From Diphasiastrum complanatum (lineage: Eukaryota; Streptophyta; Lycopodiopsida; Lycopodiales; Lycopodiaceae): a DNA stretch of 64,000 nt. The DNA is taken from assembly GCA_029204225.1 (NCBI GenBank), contig CM055111.1:22339355-22403354 (forward strand). The letters run 5' to 3'. The translations under genes and the position numbers were made by a program. The notes under the pieces are model-generated. The model was not told the origin of the DNA and did no database searches. It saw only the letters and a program-made list of their open reading frames with translations. This document shows positions 35,701-46,795 of the stretch, piece by piece; the first letter of the stretch is position 1; every line of letters begins with the position of its first letter.

Positions 35701-37690
35701 CCACATGAGCTATGGTGGCGTAGAAAACCCAACCTGTCTCACGTCAGAATATTTGGCTGTGCAGCATATGCACATATTCCTGATAAGCTTCGCAAGAAGC
35801 TTGATGAGAAAGCCAAGCAAGGATTTCTGGTAGGTTATGACAATAATTCGTCATACTACAGAATCTACATGCCAGACACGAACACTGTGAAAACAATGAG
35901 GGATGTCAAATTCGACAAGAGCAGGACAATGGCCAACGAAGACACTGTTAGCTATGAAGTTATGGAAAGACAATACTATGACCTGCCGCCAACGTCAGAG
36001 CGAGTAGAGGACGAACACAAAAACGAAGATTTTCGAGTCTCTCCCATTCGAGCGACGAATCAGACGAAGAAAGATTCGAGAGGCAACCTGCCGCCGCAGT
36101 TCCTGTAAACCAAGATGGTTCCGGACCGAGCAAAGCAGACAAGGGCAAAGACATAGCTGTTCCCAGAGGATCTCCCAACAGGTCAACAAGACCATGAAGA
36201 GCGCCAACAAGATTTGTGCCTGGCAGCTCAACTTCCACATCAGAAGAATTCTGCGAGTTCAGTGGCGAACCACAGACATTCAAGGAGGTGATTGAAGGTC
36301 CAGAAAAGGACAAATGGATCCAAGCCATGAACGAAGAGATGGAGTCTATGAGGAAGAACCAGGTATGGACATTGGAGCCATTACCTCGTAAGCGCAAGAC
36401 TGTCAAATGCAAATGAGTTTTCAAACTCAAATATGGACCAGATGGGAGTGTGATGAAATACAAGGCAAGACTGGTAGCGAAGGATTTCTTTCAGAGATAC
36501 GGTATTGACTACTCTGAAACCTTCTCTCTTGTCGTCAAACATTCATCCCTACGTCTGTTATTTGCATATGCAGCAGCTTATGTCCTCAAGATCCACATTG
36601 TGGATGAGAAGACAGCCTTCTTACATGGTGAATTAGACAAAGAGGTCTACATGGATCAACCCCCAGGATTTGTCTCGAATTCACTTCCTAACTATGTATG
36701 CAGAATGCATAGAAGCATCTACGGTCTGAAGCAATCAGCTCGACAATGGTACAAGAAGAAGGATCAGGCCCTGAAATCATTGGGATTCAAGCCTCTGTTG
36801 GCTGACTCCAATGTGTATGTCAGAGTTACAGATGGGAAGATCATCATAGTGGCTGTATATGTGGACGACACTCTGATACATTGCAGGAGTGAGCAGCTAA
36901 TTGTTGAAGTAAAGATAGACATCTCGAAGCATTTCGTGATAGTGGATCTGGGAGAAGCCAGGTGTTACCTAGGCTTACAAATTGAAAGGGACTATGAGGG
37001 AGGCACCAATCCAGATACACCCAGAAGATCTTAGAGGACTTTGAGATGCTGAACTGCAAAGGAGCGAACACTCCAATGCTCGCAGGGACGGTGCTAATAA
37101 ATGACGACTGTCCAAGGACTGAGGAAGAAAGAGAACAGATGCAACTCACACCCTATAGGAAGCTGATAGGATCACTGATGTACCTTGCAGACAGGACACG
37201 CCCTAATATTGTCTATGTAGTATTCAGGATGAGCCAATTCTGCACGAATCCGTCGATGCTAGCTGGGCATCTCTCAGGGACAACTGTAAAAGCGTCTCAG
37301 GAGGATGCACCATCACATTAGGAGTAGCAGTTCTCTGGGTCAGCAAGAAGCAGACCATTGTAGCCCAGTTGTCCTGCAAAGAGTATGTAGCAGCAGCGAA
37401 GATGGCCAATGAAATAATTTGGCTAAGGCAGTTCCTGGACGAATTGGGTGAAACAAGGAACGAGCCATTGGTCTTGAGATGGACAACACCTTTGCGATAC
37501 ACCTGACGAAAGATCCTGTGTTCCACTCAAGAACGAAGCACATTGTGATCAAGTATCACTTGATCAAGGATCTGATTGAAAGGAAGATGATGTAGACCAC
37601 CTTCATAGGATCGAAAGATATGGTTGCGGACATCTTCACTAAAGCTCTGGACAAAGGTCTCTGTGAGAGGCAAAGGAGCAGTCTCGGGAT
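35701..37690 (+). pseudogene. linker, reverse transcriptase and RNase H remnant
   Basis: The linker at 35869-36410 includes a Ser/Glu-rich part (MPGSSTSTSEEF). RT starts after a TGA at 36414 (expected Trp) and is open at 36450-37034 with DEKTAFLHGELDKEV and YVDD at 36858-36869. RNase H is present in pieces to about 37690 (KKQTIVAQLSCKEY, then DIFTKALDK). The segment around 37250 is shortened. Confidence 0.88.
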
Positions 37691-37861
37691 CATAAAGCTA
37701 CCATGCTTTGAGAGAGAGCTGAAGAAACAGAGTGTTTCTGATTACAAGGCCTTGCTAGTTTTTAGTCCTTCACTTGACGAAGGTGTTCGCAAACTCGCAC
37801 ATCTGGAGACATAAAACACGAAGAGTTGCGCGAACACGAAAGTCAACGGAGATGAAGACGA

Positions 37862-37912
37862 ACGGTTCGCGAACACAAATGGTTTGCGAACACGAACGGT
37901 TCGCGAACACGA
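37862..37912 (+). promoter_or_regulatory. three tandem 17-bp units with TTCGCGAA dyads in the LTR
   Basis: Units start at 37862, 37879 and 37896 and read ACGGTTCGCGAACACGA with few changes. Each holds TTCnnGAA followed three bases later by GAA. The location in the first 200 bp of the LTR (U3) suits an enhancer. The role is inferred only. Confidence 0.6.
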
Positions 37913-38716
37913 AGGATCCACGAATGAGATTCCTTTGCAGTCCAACAAGAGAGAAAGGCAAACGAGGTAAGCGAAATCAACGGTGGAAACGAAACTCGTT
38001 CTGTCCTCGCACTCCAAGGAGTACCACCAGAGATCACGCAAGTACCCAAAAGTACAGAGATCTGACCTGATGGCATGACGTCAGCAAATACTTTCTAGGT
38101 CGTGGCTAATCTGCCACTCTTTTAATTCCCTGATTAGTTGTAGATGTATAATCACTCTAATCTTAGGTTTACATTGAGAGACCGTACTTATTGGATAATA
38201 CTTGACACATATCAAAACAAGATACACAATGTGTAACAAAGTGAAGAGACACTGAAGAAGTCTGATGCTAGTAAGCAATCAAGACGAACACAGACAGAAG
38301 CTCTGTCTGCGTGCGAGAAGATAATTCTATCTAGAATCAGAAGATCCAATTGTCCACTAGTGAAGCGAGACTACTACTCGTGAGAGAATCGTGCTTCTCT
38401 CACGCCAACGCACTGTGTGGATTCGCATGCAGTGCCCTGAAGAAATAAGAGAAAATCAATATAGATTATTTTTTCTGGTTGTGTCTGATCTTGGATGTCT
38501 AATGCTTATGCTGTTTATTTTTCATATGTTTGAGTTTTCTTGTTCCCTTTGAATTCCGCACCTTGGTTGAAATGAAGTCGAATGCTGTTTTAATTTTATG
38601 AACGTAGATCAGTAGTAACTGACTACTCTCTGGAGGATTGTAGGAGTGTTTCAGTTGGCAGTACCTAGCGAACGCATATGAACTCCATCCGAATCTCGAA
38701 AGAGAGTCGCGAATGT

Positions 38717-38729
38717 TTCGTGAATTTTC
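38717..38729 (+). promoter_or_regulatory. heat-shock-element match in LTR
   Basis: TTCGTGAATTTTC matches the alternating TTCnnGAAnnTTC heat-shock factor consensus at every fixed position, with a further GAA three bases upstream. It lies 50 bp from the end of the LTR, probably in U5, so any effect on transcription is uncertain. Confidence 0.4.
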
Positions 38730-38783
38730 TTCTCACGATTCTCATCAGTCGTCTCGGAGCAACGCACGATTCTCAACACAGTG

Positions 38784-41700
38784 GATATCGCCATGTTGGC
38801 CAATTTTTTATCATAAAAAATCGGACTTGAATTATGACAAATTTTAAAATTTTCATGATAAAATCAAGCTACTATGGTCGATTATTGTTTGTACATTATT
38901 GTATGTACTATATTTACAGTTTGGGGCATCTGGCCTGCCCAATAATGGCCAAGGTAGAATTTTTAAATTTTTGTAAATATTTTTTCAGTAATTTAGAAGC
39001 ATGTAAACAACGCTTTTAATGTACTTATGACATACAGTTAATAAAAACCACAGTGCGTTTTGATCCCACCTGCCGACTAGGGAAATCTTAGTCATGGGGC
39101 ATAGCATCAACAATAGCACCACTATCGAGAAGTTTAAATACATCGAAAACGGGAATAAAATTGGCAATATGAGTAGAACCATCAACAAGGTGTTTCAGGC
39201 AGGTTATTTTCTACCAAAATCGATCACCGACACAGTACACACATAGGAAATTTGGACAGTGACCGTCAAAAATTTCATCTCCATCAATAACACTGAGATT
39301 CAAGGTTCTACCTAGACATCAAGCAAAACCCCAGTTCTCAAAACCCAAAATACTGAGTTTTATTGGGTTGAAAATATATGCTCAATAATTATGAGAAAAA
39401 GGTCTAATTTGAAGAGGAACTGATCTATCTAATAAATCTATGAAAATGTTGAGGAGTTATTAGGTTTGTCAAAAATGGTTACCACCCTTCACAAGCCTAT
39501 GAAGTGTGTTGAAAATGAAAAGACACAGGGAACTTCAGAGGGAACATGATGACGTCACACATATTCCATAGAACAAGACCCATGAAAATAAAACAGACAG
39601 GGAATGAGAACGTCATTAAGCACTAGGGATAATAAAGACAGATGTTGTTGGAGAAGATACTCCTAAAAGAATCCCATGAAGACAGATTCCTAGGTCAAAA
39701 GTGCCCTTATTCTCTTTTGGATACTCCACGTGTAAAAAAAAGGTGACAAATATTCCGACAATAAATTGCTCCTAACAAACTTCGAACATATGTGGGGAAA
39801 GGTTCCTGACAAATGAAGAAAAAAGTTAGCATTTCACTTTCAGAAAGGAGTTGACTTCAAACAAATAAGGGTTCAAGTCTTAAAAATAAACTTGAAGGGT
39901 AGAAGCTATTGAAAATTTCAAGAGGAAAGTCTGACCAAAAGAATTCTTTCAGATAAAGTTCGATAGAGAAAACTTCGCTCATTTGAATCTTACAATGCAA
40001 TTCTTCAGTTTGAGTGTCAAAGCGCTACCTGGAAAGTTGTATGAAGTTTTCATGATGAAAGTTGCTCGCAAACCCACCTTTATTCTTCTGAATACTCGGA
40101 ACACATTGGGCAACTTCGGAAATGAAATTCAAAACCTAGAATCATCAACAAAAAGTGAAACTCAAAAAGGGAGGTTTTGAAGAAAAGGCGAAAATATCCT
40201 TCACGTGTAAAAAAATATAAGGAGGAGGGGAACTTCTATGAAAAGGGGCCAGAAGAGTGAGTTTTGGAGAGTGAGTTTTGAAGAATAAAAGAGAAGACGT
40301 GAGAGGACAATGAAGAGTGAAAATCCTGTGAGTCTAGTGATGTTGTTATAGGAGATACAAAGAGAGAGAGTTGCATCTCGAAATGTTGTCCTTCTAAGTG
40401 TGAGTAAAAGGAGGACATGATACTGTTTGGGAGCTCGTTGCTGAAACTGATGAAGGAGTGAATTGCTACTGTCAAGAGTATGAGAGTCGGGTAAAGGAGA
40501 GTTGCTACTGAATCAGAGATGGAGTGACAACTGTCCAAGAAGCATCTTGTGTGTGCAGGCAATCTGAGTAGCTCGTGTTCCATTAGAATCAGGAATTGGA
40601 GCCTTGTCTGGGTCTGAGCTAGCAGTTACCATGTGCTTGAAACCATCATGAGTCCGTTGGAGGTGTGGGCTTTCCGGCTTCTATGTGTTAATAGAGAGGG
40701 AGTGAGGCTATAGTTATCAATTATCAATTGATCAAGAGGCCATCATGACCAGTGAGCCTTAGTTGTCTTTCCAGCTCAGGTTATAGTTATCAATTATCAA
40801 TTGATCAAGAGGCCTTCATGATCAGTGAGCCTTAGTTGTCTTTCCAGCTCAGGTTATGAAGATCTTTCCAATACCGCAAGTACTTGCTACCAGCACATTT
40901 CTGAAGAAGCAAATAAAGTCAAAAAGCAGAAACTAATATTGCAGATTCATGCATGAAGAGTCTATCGCTACCTCCCATGGTCTCAATCGGTGTTATGACC
41001 ACCCAGATTGAGCAAGCAATTGGAAAAAGTCAATATCTACCTTGAAGCAGAAACTCCTACCTGGAGATTGTCTGAAGCACTTGCCAATAGCAGCTAATGG
41101 AGAGTAGATAAAACTATCAATAAGCCACATGAACAATCTTTTGAATGATCTGAGCACTACCTGAGCAGTTTTACCTCGAGTGAACCAGTGTGCACGAGCA
41201 TTGCCTCCTCAGAAGTGAGCATTGCTGATGATACATGAGTTTGAGCGATGGCTTCTGAGAGCAATGTGGAATCATAACTCTTAGCTATTGAGAGAGAAGG
41301 AATATCGCTTTCTAGAACTGAGTAATCTTGTATTGATCACGTTTTCAAGCTTTTCTTACATCGCTTTTTTGAGCGCTACCCGGTTTCCAACGCAGTTCCA
41401 TCAAAAGGAGGCACTATCATCTGAGTACAGGTCAAGTATGGAACTCACTTTGCATGAACGATATCTACTGAGCGCGGGTTAAAGAGATGAAATAAGATGC
41501 AAACTCTGAGTACTGATTGAGCAAGCCATCCTTGAGCTAGCTAAGCTCTTGCTGCTACTGAGCCATCGCAACTTCAACAATTATGGGAGATGAGCAATGA
41601 TCAGCGCTCTATGAGAGGTTGTGGAGAGATCATAGTTGTCTGAGTACACAGGCTATATTCTTGAGAGCAGCCAAGGAGCAGAGATCTTGATGGGATTTTA

Positions 41701-43551
41701 GTATCCTTTCACAACCCTCCGCGTGTATAATGTGTGAATGTATATGTTATCTGAGTGTGAGCAAAGGAAAAGCACTTCTCCATGCCTACTTCTGATCAAG
41801 AGCGAAATTCTGGTGTCTACTAGCAACGGATCTAAGCACTGTCATCTTAACATGGATAGTTATTGTCTTGAGAACTGGAGAATTGAAGTATTTACGGTCG
41901 GAGAACACGTACCTGTGAACCATTATCCATACTATTGACTGATAGCAGTTCTGCAACCACACCCGTGACTGAGATTTCTGCGGTTAAGCATTTGGTGATT
42001 CAACATTCTGATGGTACGTATTTTGCTCCTATGCATCCTAGAATTCAATTATGTGAATGAAATCTAATTGTCAATATGTATAATCACTTTATTTTTCTTG
42101 GTACGACTACTCATGTGCATCTATGATTATTTGTGTATTTTAAAAAAGACTCTTAGTTATTTATCATTCTATATTTATTAACATGAGTTGAGTAGGCTAA
42201 AATTAGAGAGAAAAGAGAAAATAAAAGAGAAAAGAGATAAAAAAGAAAAAGTGTGCTAGGTGTACAAATTTTCGGTTTCAAGTTAATTTTGCTTTCATCT
42301 AGAAAAATCAAACCCAATCATGAGTATTGCGATGTATATTCTGATGGGTATTGTTGTTGTACAAATGATAATTAATGTCAGTTATGTTTAAAGCTTTGTC
42401 GTTGTAAATATGACTTCATTAACGTTGCATAAGCCAACTCTCTTGAGATATAGAGAGAAGGTCATCTATATGATTATACAGATTGGAATATCCCCTATAG
42501 CTTGGAATCAACCCCATATATTTTTCACATAGGGTACTTGATGATACTTGTTGGAATATACAAGTAACATCTTGTCCTTTTTGTTTTTGTATTTTCTTTA
42601 TTATTCAATCACACCCTCGTTCAAAAATATGAGTGAAGTGATTGATTTCATCCTATACATAGGTCTCGAATGATCTTAGACATTGTACACACTGTAAATG
42701 TATGAAGTAATCAAAAATAGCTTGAAAACCTTTTGATTGCATGTTCGTTAACAATCATTCACCTATTATGATGAAACAACTTCTAAAGGGTGAAAATTTG
42801 CTGGAAATGGAAAAAACATTTTACTCAAGACTAAGCTTGCCATAATATCTTTTGAGTAAATGATGTTCGATGAACATAACATGCAATAAAAGGGACGCAA
42901 TAAATATCATAACACAAACCAAAGCAGAAATATTGTGTGTGATGAACGGGACCCTTATTCAATAAGGAGATTGTCTATGAGATGTTTAGACCAAATTTAT
43001 CACTTGGTTGAAATCTTTCCTATGCACAATCACCGTACTTGAGTATTACACTACTTATTGGGCGAAAAATTGCTTACATTCAACGTATTGTGTTAATCTT
43101 TGGTGCTGAACGTCTAGGGGAGATCCTTAGATCTCGTGAACCGTTTATTTTACCTATCCTCAACTACGAACAAACAAGAGATGTAACTATTTTAGTACTC
43201 TTCTGAACCATTACTTACCATGTCTAAGGTTCAGTTAGTACTTGGTTCCAAGGACGGTTTTATATTCTACCGACCTCATAGAATGACGGGAAGTCATTCT
43301 CCCACTCTACCACATTGAGAAGAACTTTGAGGACTCAATAGTCGATCTCCTTGCAATCATACTTCTGAGAGCTTGGAAAACTCTCATTGATTGGGGAGTA
43401 CGGGGTGATTAGGACGACCCGCAAGGTTGGAAGCGGTAATAGACCCTAGTCACTCGCGTAAGGGCAGTGTGGGCCCTTTCACTCGCTGGGGCTTTTTGGC
43501 GAGACCAATCTCCTGTCGGAAAAATCCCTAATAGAGAACGAACAGAGAGGG
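38784..43551. other. 4.8 kb of unclassified repeat-like DNA, no gene recognised
   Basis: The first few hundred bases continue the repeat interrupted by the Copia to the left and are a diverged copy of about 27380-27720. About 40200-41700 is rich in GAG/GAAG and in short motifs such as TGAGCA and looks like a retroelement leader without coding domains. A 73-bp tandem duplication lies at 40709-40854. About 43380-43540 has a locally higher GC content without a recognised gene. Confidence 0.5.
40709..40854. repeat. tandem duplication, period 73 bp
   Basis: Two copies of a unit starting TATAGTTATCAATTATCAAT differ at only two positions, indicating a recent duplication. Confidence 0.92.
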
Positions 43552-44160
43552 TGATCACGGACATACAAGTTTTGAGTGACTGAATGTCGAATGAAAAAAG
43601 TTGTTCACTAGTAAGTGAGATGAGCTGAGTCCATCACACCTCTAAGATCATACATACAAGAGACATAGATAGAAGTATTTGCTAGTAAGCACTACTTATC
43701 AAATGTATTCGTAAGAGACAACGTTTTCTCTTACGATAAGGTGCTGTGCGGTATGCCAAACAGCGCTCTAGGAATCATTGTAATTAAACAAATATTTTTC
43801 TTATCTCTTGTCTATGACACATAATCCTTGAATGCATTATGTCTATCAAATGTTCCTCTAAAATTAGCTGTTATTTGTTTTATTTGTTTTTCCGCACAAA
43901 GGCTCATCATAGCTAAATTAGCAGTAAATCAGGAATATTTGACTACATCTTAGAAGAGAAAAGATCTTAATTAGCAATAGTAGCTACAGTTAAGAGTTCG
44001 ACTCTATCTAGGTATATCAGGAATCTATTAAAAGTAGGACATTCCAAATAGGGAGATCACAACAAGAACATTGCTCACTGATAAAATATAGATATCTTAT
44101 CAGAATGTGTTTCTCTCATTACAAAGTCTCTACTCTTTAAGTGAGATCAAGATTCCAACA
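43552..44160 (+). repeat. Copia LTR (609 bp), + orientation
   Basis: Begins TGATCACGG and ends GATTCCAACA. It is the same family as the inverted copy at 52518-53132. It is preceded by the purine tract ACAGAGAGGG, the same tract that precedes the other copy, and followed by a primer site. Confidence 0.82.
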
Positions 44161-44161
44161 G

Positions 44162-44173
44162 TGGTATTAGAGC
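44162..44173 (+). promoter_or_regulatory. primer-binding site, initiator tRNA-Met type with one change
   Basis: TGGTATTAGAGC differs at one base from TGGTATCAGAGC, one base after the LTR. About 100 bp of leader-like DNA and an ATGGCATCC with a short frame follow, then the element is lost before the GH105 gene. Confidence 0.75.
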
Positions 44174-44508
44174 TCTTTAATCTGACATGTCAGAGCCCGT
44201 AAGGTTTCTGAGACCAGATAAATGACAGCTGAGAAACCTGAAACATTGTAAGACTACAATGGCATCCATAAGTAGTATTCAGTCAAAAATCTGCACAATT
44301 TTGCCAAATAAACAAATATGATGAAAAATATCAAACTAGTCAATTTCTCACATTAATCGATAATTTTTTCCTCCTGTATGTCCTTGCTTGTGCAGTAGGC
44401 TAAAGTCAAAATTCCTGACCTCAAAATACATGAAAGCTAGAAGTCCTAAGCAACAACCCAACAATTATTGGAGGACAATTTCATTCTATTTTCAAGCATT
44501 GAACATCT
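44174..44508. other. short retroelement leader remnant, then 3' flank of GH105 gene
   Basis: After the primer site the sequence keeps no gag domain. The GH105 stop codon is only about 335 bp away, so the 3' untranslated region and terminator must lie in or next to this retroelement remnant. Confidence 0.45.
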
Positions 44509-45750
44509 TCATGTCCACAACTCGAGGCTCGCCAACAAAAATGGGCCAATACCTTTAGGATCGTTTGTCACCACTTTCGCACTAATGTAGCTCTCATAAG
44601 TTCCATAATTGTAAGGATTACCCCCGAGCCCTATTGAAGCAACCGTGTGGGTGAGATTAACACCTCGATTAGGCCCTAATTGGATAAATTGTGCCTTGAT
44701 TCCCTCATAGCCTGTTTTGGCAACAAGGAGATAGTGTGGTGACAAGTATCCCTTGCGTACACTCTTGGCAAGGGCATACACAAACATACAAGACACAGAA
44801 GATTCGAGATAATTCCCTAGTTGCCCACCTTGGTCAAGAACTTGCCACCACACAGCCGAGTTGGGGTCCTGGACCTTTGCAACTGCCAAAGCAAGGCGTT
44901 GCAAGATCTGCACAAGGTCATCTCGTTTGGGGTGGTCGAAAGGGAAGAAGTCCAAGGAATCCACAAGGGCCATGGCATACCAGCCCATGGCACGACCCCA
45001 GAAGACAGAGGATGTGCCTGTTATGGGATTCGCCCAGGCCTGAAGCTTCGACTCATCCCATCCATGGTAGAGCAGCCCTGTGTTGTTGTCACGGGCGTTC
45101 TCCTCCATCCAGATGAACTGCATCGCGATGTCGTTGAGCTCGTCGTACGTCTCGTTGAATAAGAGAGCGTATTCGGCACGGAAAGGCTCGGCCATGAAAA
45201 GGCCATCCAGCCACATCTGCCAGGGACAGACGAACTTGTGCCAATATCCTCCCTGACGTGTCCTAGGTTGGCTTGTCATCTGCTCGCGCAGCAGCGTTGC
45301 AGCGATGCGATACTTCTCAATTTGCGTGTACTTGTACAGGAAAAGCACATTCACACCTGGGCGGATGGAGTCCAGTCTATAGTCCTGCAGCCTGTAGGTG
45401 GGGATGGATCCATTGTCGGTAAGAAAGTCATCCGTTCGATTCTGCAGAAAATGGAAGTACTTGACGTCGCTAGTGGCAACCCACATCCTCTGGATCCCAT
45501 ACAGCAGAACGCCGCGCTCGTAGTTCCAGCTGTTGCCTGGTCCAGATGAGTTCCACAGCGCCAGCGCCGTGTCTGCCATCCTCACCCACAACGGGGCCGG
45601 TTGCCTCCCAGCTCTACCGCTGCTCCCGAGCAGTGGGCTGTGGGTTTGATCCTGAGCCCTGACCGCTACAACCAGCTGCTGCGATGGCATCCATGTCAGC
45701 TGGCAAAAGTGCACGAACAAGAAGAAATAAAATTTTAGAGCAAGCTTCAT
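44509..45750 (-). CDS. secreted GH105-type unsaturated rhamnogalacturonyl hydrolase (YteR-like)
   Basis: 413 residues, no introns, no frame defect. ATG 45750 is chosen because it begins a typical signal peptide (MKLALKFYFFLFVHFCQL); the frame is open a further ten codons upstream, but without an ATG. GH88/GH105 alpha/alpha-barrel motifs in order: YERGVLLYGI (77-86), YRLDSIRPG with D127, WLDGLFMAEPF with D182, LLYHGWD (226-232), SSVFWGRAMGWYAMALVD (247-264), NYLESSVSCMFVYAL (313-327) and NYGTYESYIS near the end. D127 and D182 match the two catalytic Asp of bacterial YteR (Asp88 and Asp143) and have the same 55-residue spacing. Such enzymes remove the unsaturated galacturonyl residue left by rhamnogalacturonan lyases. 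Five N-glycosylation sequons fit secretion to the wall. It is clearly richer in GC than its flanks. A short out-of-frame ATG lies upstream at 45786. Confidence 0.92.
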   Translation of the reverse strand: MKLALKFYFFLFVHFCQLTWMPSQQLVVAVRAQDQTHSPLLGSSGRAGRQPAPLWVRMADTALALWNSSGPGNSWNYERGVLLYGIQRMWVATSDVKYFHFLQNRTDDFLTDNGSIPTYRLQDYRLDSIRPGVNVLFLYKYTQIEKYRIAATLLREQMTSQPRTRQGGYWHKFVCPWQMWLDGLFMAEPFRAEYALLFNETYDELNDIAMQFIWMEENARDNNTGLLYHGWDESKLQAWANPITGTSSVFWGRAMGWYAMALVDSLDFFPFDHPKRDDLVQILQRLALAVAKVQDPNSAVWWQVLDQGGQLGNYLESSVSCMFVYALAKSVRKGYLSPHYLLVAKTGYEGIKAQFIQLGPNRGVNLTHTVASIGLGGNPYNYGTYESYISAKVVTNDPKGIGPFLLASLELWT

Positions 45751-46176
45751 TGAGGAGATAGTTTGCAATGGATTTGTCACTCATTGAGAAAGCAATCAAT
45801 TTTCTGATCCTTACCGCCCTTTATTTCTTGCTTAATCAGCTGAACAGGGAAGACCAGGGTCGCGTACATGAGTAATTTTTTGGCTTCAAAATCAGGATAT
45901 TCGATTGTTTTGGATGCAGAGAACTCGTTGATTATACGTGCCAAAAAGTCCTCACAAGATAGAATCTAACCTCTTACACCTCACCTAATCACCTAATTAT
46001 GTAGTCAAGTCAATCTCAACTAGGTGTGTGCTTACATTTGTTAACTATGGCGGGCACTCGGTTTAGAACTCCTCTGAAGTGACATCTTAGGGGCTTGCGC
46101 CTTACATGGTGTTGCCCAATTAGCGTTGCTATGTTGTATATAACCAGCCACTAGTAACTTAACACGTTACAGTAAA

Positions 46177-46221
<45 letters not shown>

Positions 46222-46795
46222 AACCTTGGATAAATGTTAGGCTTGGGGAGTAACATCACAAAAAGGCCCATTCAAGAATGTTCCACCTCCCAAGGTAGAT
46301 GCTCGAGGGCCCCGTGGGCGCCATACCGGAGCGGATCGACTAGGAAACCCCTTGGGCCTACCTTCCCCTGCATAACACCATAACACCAAGTTGCAAAGGT
46401 TTTTCTTTGGCATTGTATGGTTTTGGAAATAGGTGCAAAATAAAATTTCACTTGTTTTATCAATTGTTTCTTTGAACAGAATGTGCATGTGGACACTCAA
46501 TGGGCAAAATGTGGATGTGCCATGTGGCAACCCGTTATTGGTTGTCCACATGCACATTCCATGAAAAAAAATTGTGTGCTTTGTGTCAACGTTCTATTAG
46601 TTGTTCGATTGAAAATTGTGATGAGGCAGCTCACAAAAAATTATGGTGTTTTTGAAAATGCCTCCAAAATATTAAACAAGAACAATGTGGTAATATACCA
46701 CAAAGGCCTTGCTATATTATAATGTAGTATTTTTAGTTTATGTAAAGGTTTTCAGTTTATGTAAAGAATTTATGTTTTGATTTTGATATTAATAT
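45751..46795. other. upstream region of GH105 gene and unclassified DNA
   Basis: The promoter of the - strand GH105 gene should lie in the first few hundred bases. I see no convincing TATA box at the expected distance; AAGAAATAAAGG about 60 bp upstream of the ATG is the nearest AT-rich element. A (TA)n run is at 46180-46216. No coding domain is recognised in the - strand frame at 46237-46557. Confidence 0.5.
46180..46216. repeat. (TA)n microsatellite
   Basis: About 18 TA units. Confidence 0.97.

Larger units (their letters stand above)
34188..38778 (+). mobile_element. Ty1/Copia retrotransposon with internal 5' deletion
   Basis: 4.6 kb bounded by CAGTG duplications, with canonical TG...CA LTR ends. 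The 5' LTR is cut at 34897 and the sequence passes directly into the GAG-pre-integrase region, so the end of the 5' LTR, primer site, leader, gag and protease are gone while both outer ends remain. Integrase, RT and RNase H follow with scattered stops and shifts. The Copia at 52.5-56.2 kb (-) has closely related pre-integrase and RT sequences and represents the same lineage. Confidence 0.92.
37720..38778 (+). repeat. 3' LTR, complete, 1059 bp
   Basis: Begins TGAAGAAACAGAGTG after a GAGAGAGAGC purine tract and ends TCTCAACA, followed by CAGTG. It includes three tandem 17-bp units (37862-37912) and, near its 3' end, TTCGTGAATTTTC (38717-38729). Confidence 0.92.

Noticed and set aside
36844-37149. 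- strand frames opposite the Copia RT and RNase H
   Set aside because: Antisense shadows of recognised + strand domains.
37862-37912. CRISPR-like tandem repeats
   Set aside because: Three 17-bp units without spacers inside a retrotransposon LTR; partly repeated in the other LTR.
44736-45549. Several + strand frames opposite the GH105 gene
   Set aside because: Shadows caused by the higher GC of the gene; no domains.
44509-45750. Bacterial contamination as source of the GH105 gene
   Set aside because: It has a eukaryote-compatible signal peptide and plant LTR sequence lies within 350 bp on one side and AT-rich plant-like DNA on the other. A chimeric assembly cannot be fully excluded without reads.
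45751-45780. Longer GH105 start ten codons upstream
   Set aside because: That start would be GTG. The nuclear plant start must be ATG 45750, which also begins the signal peptide.
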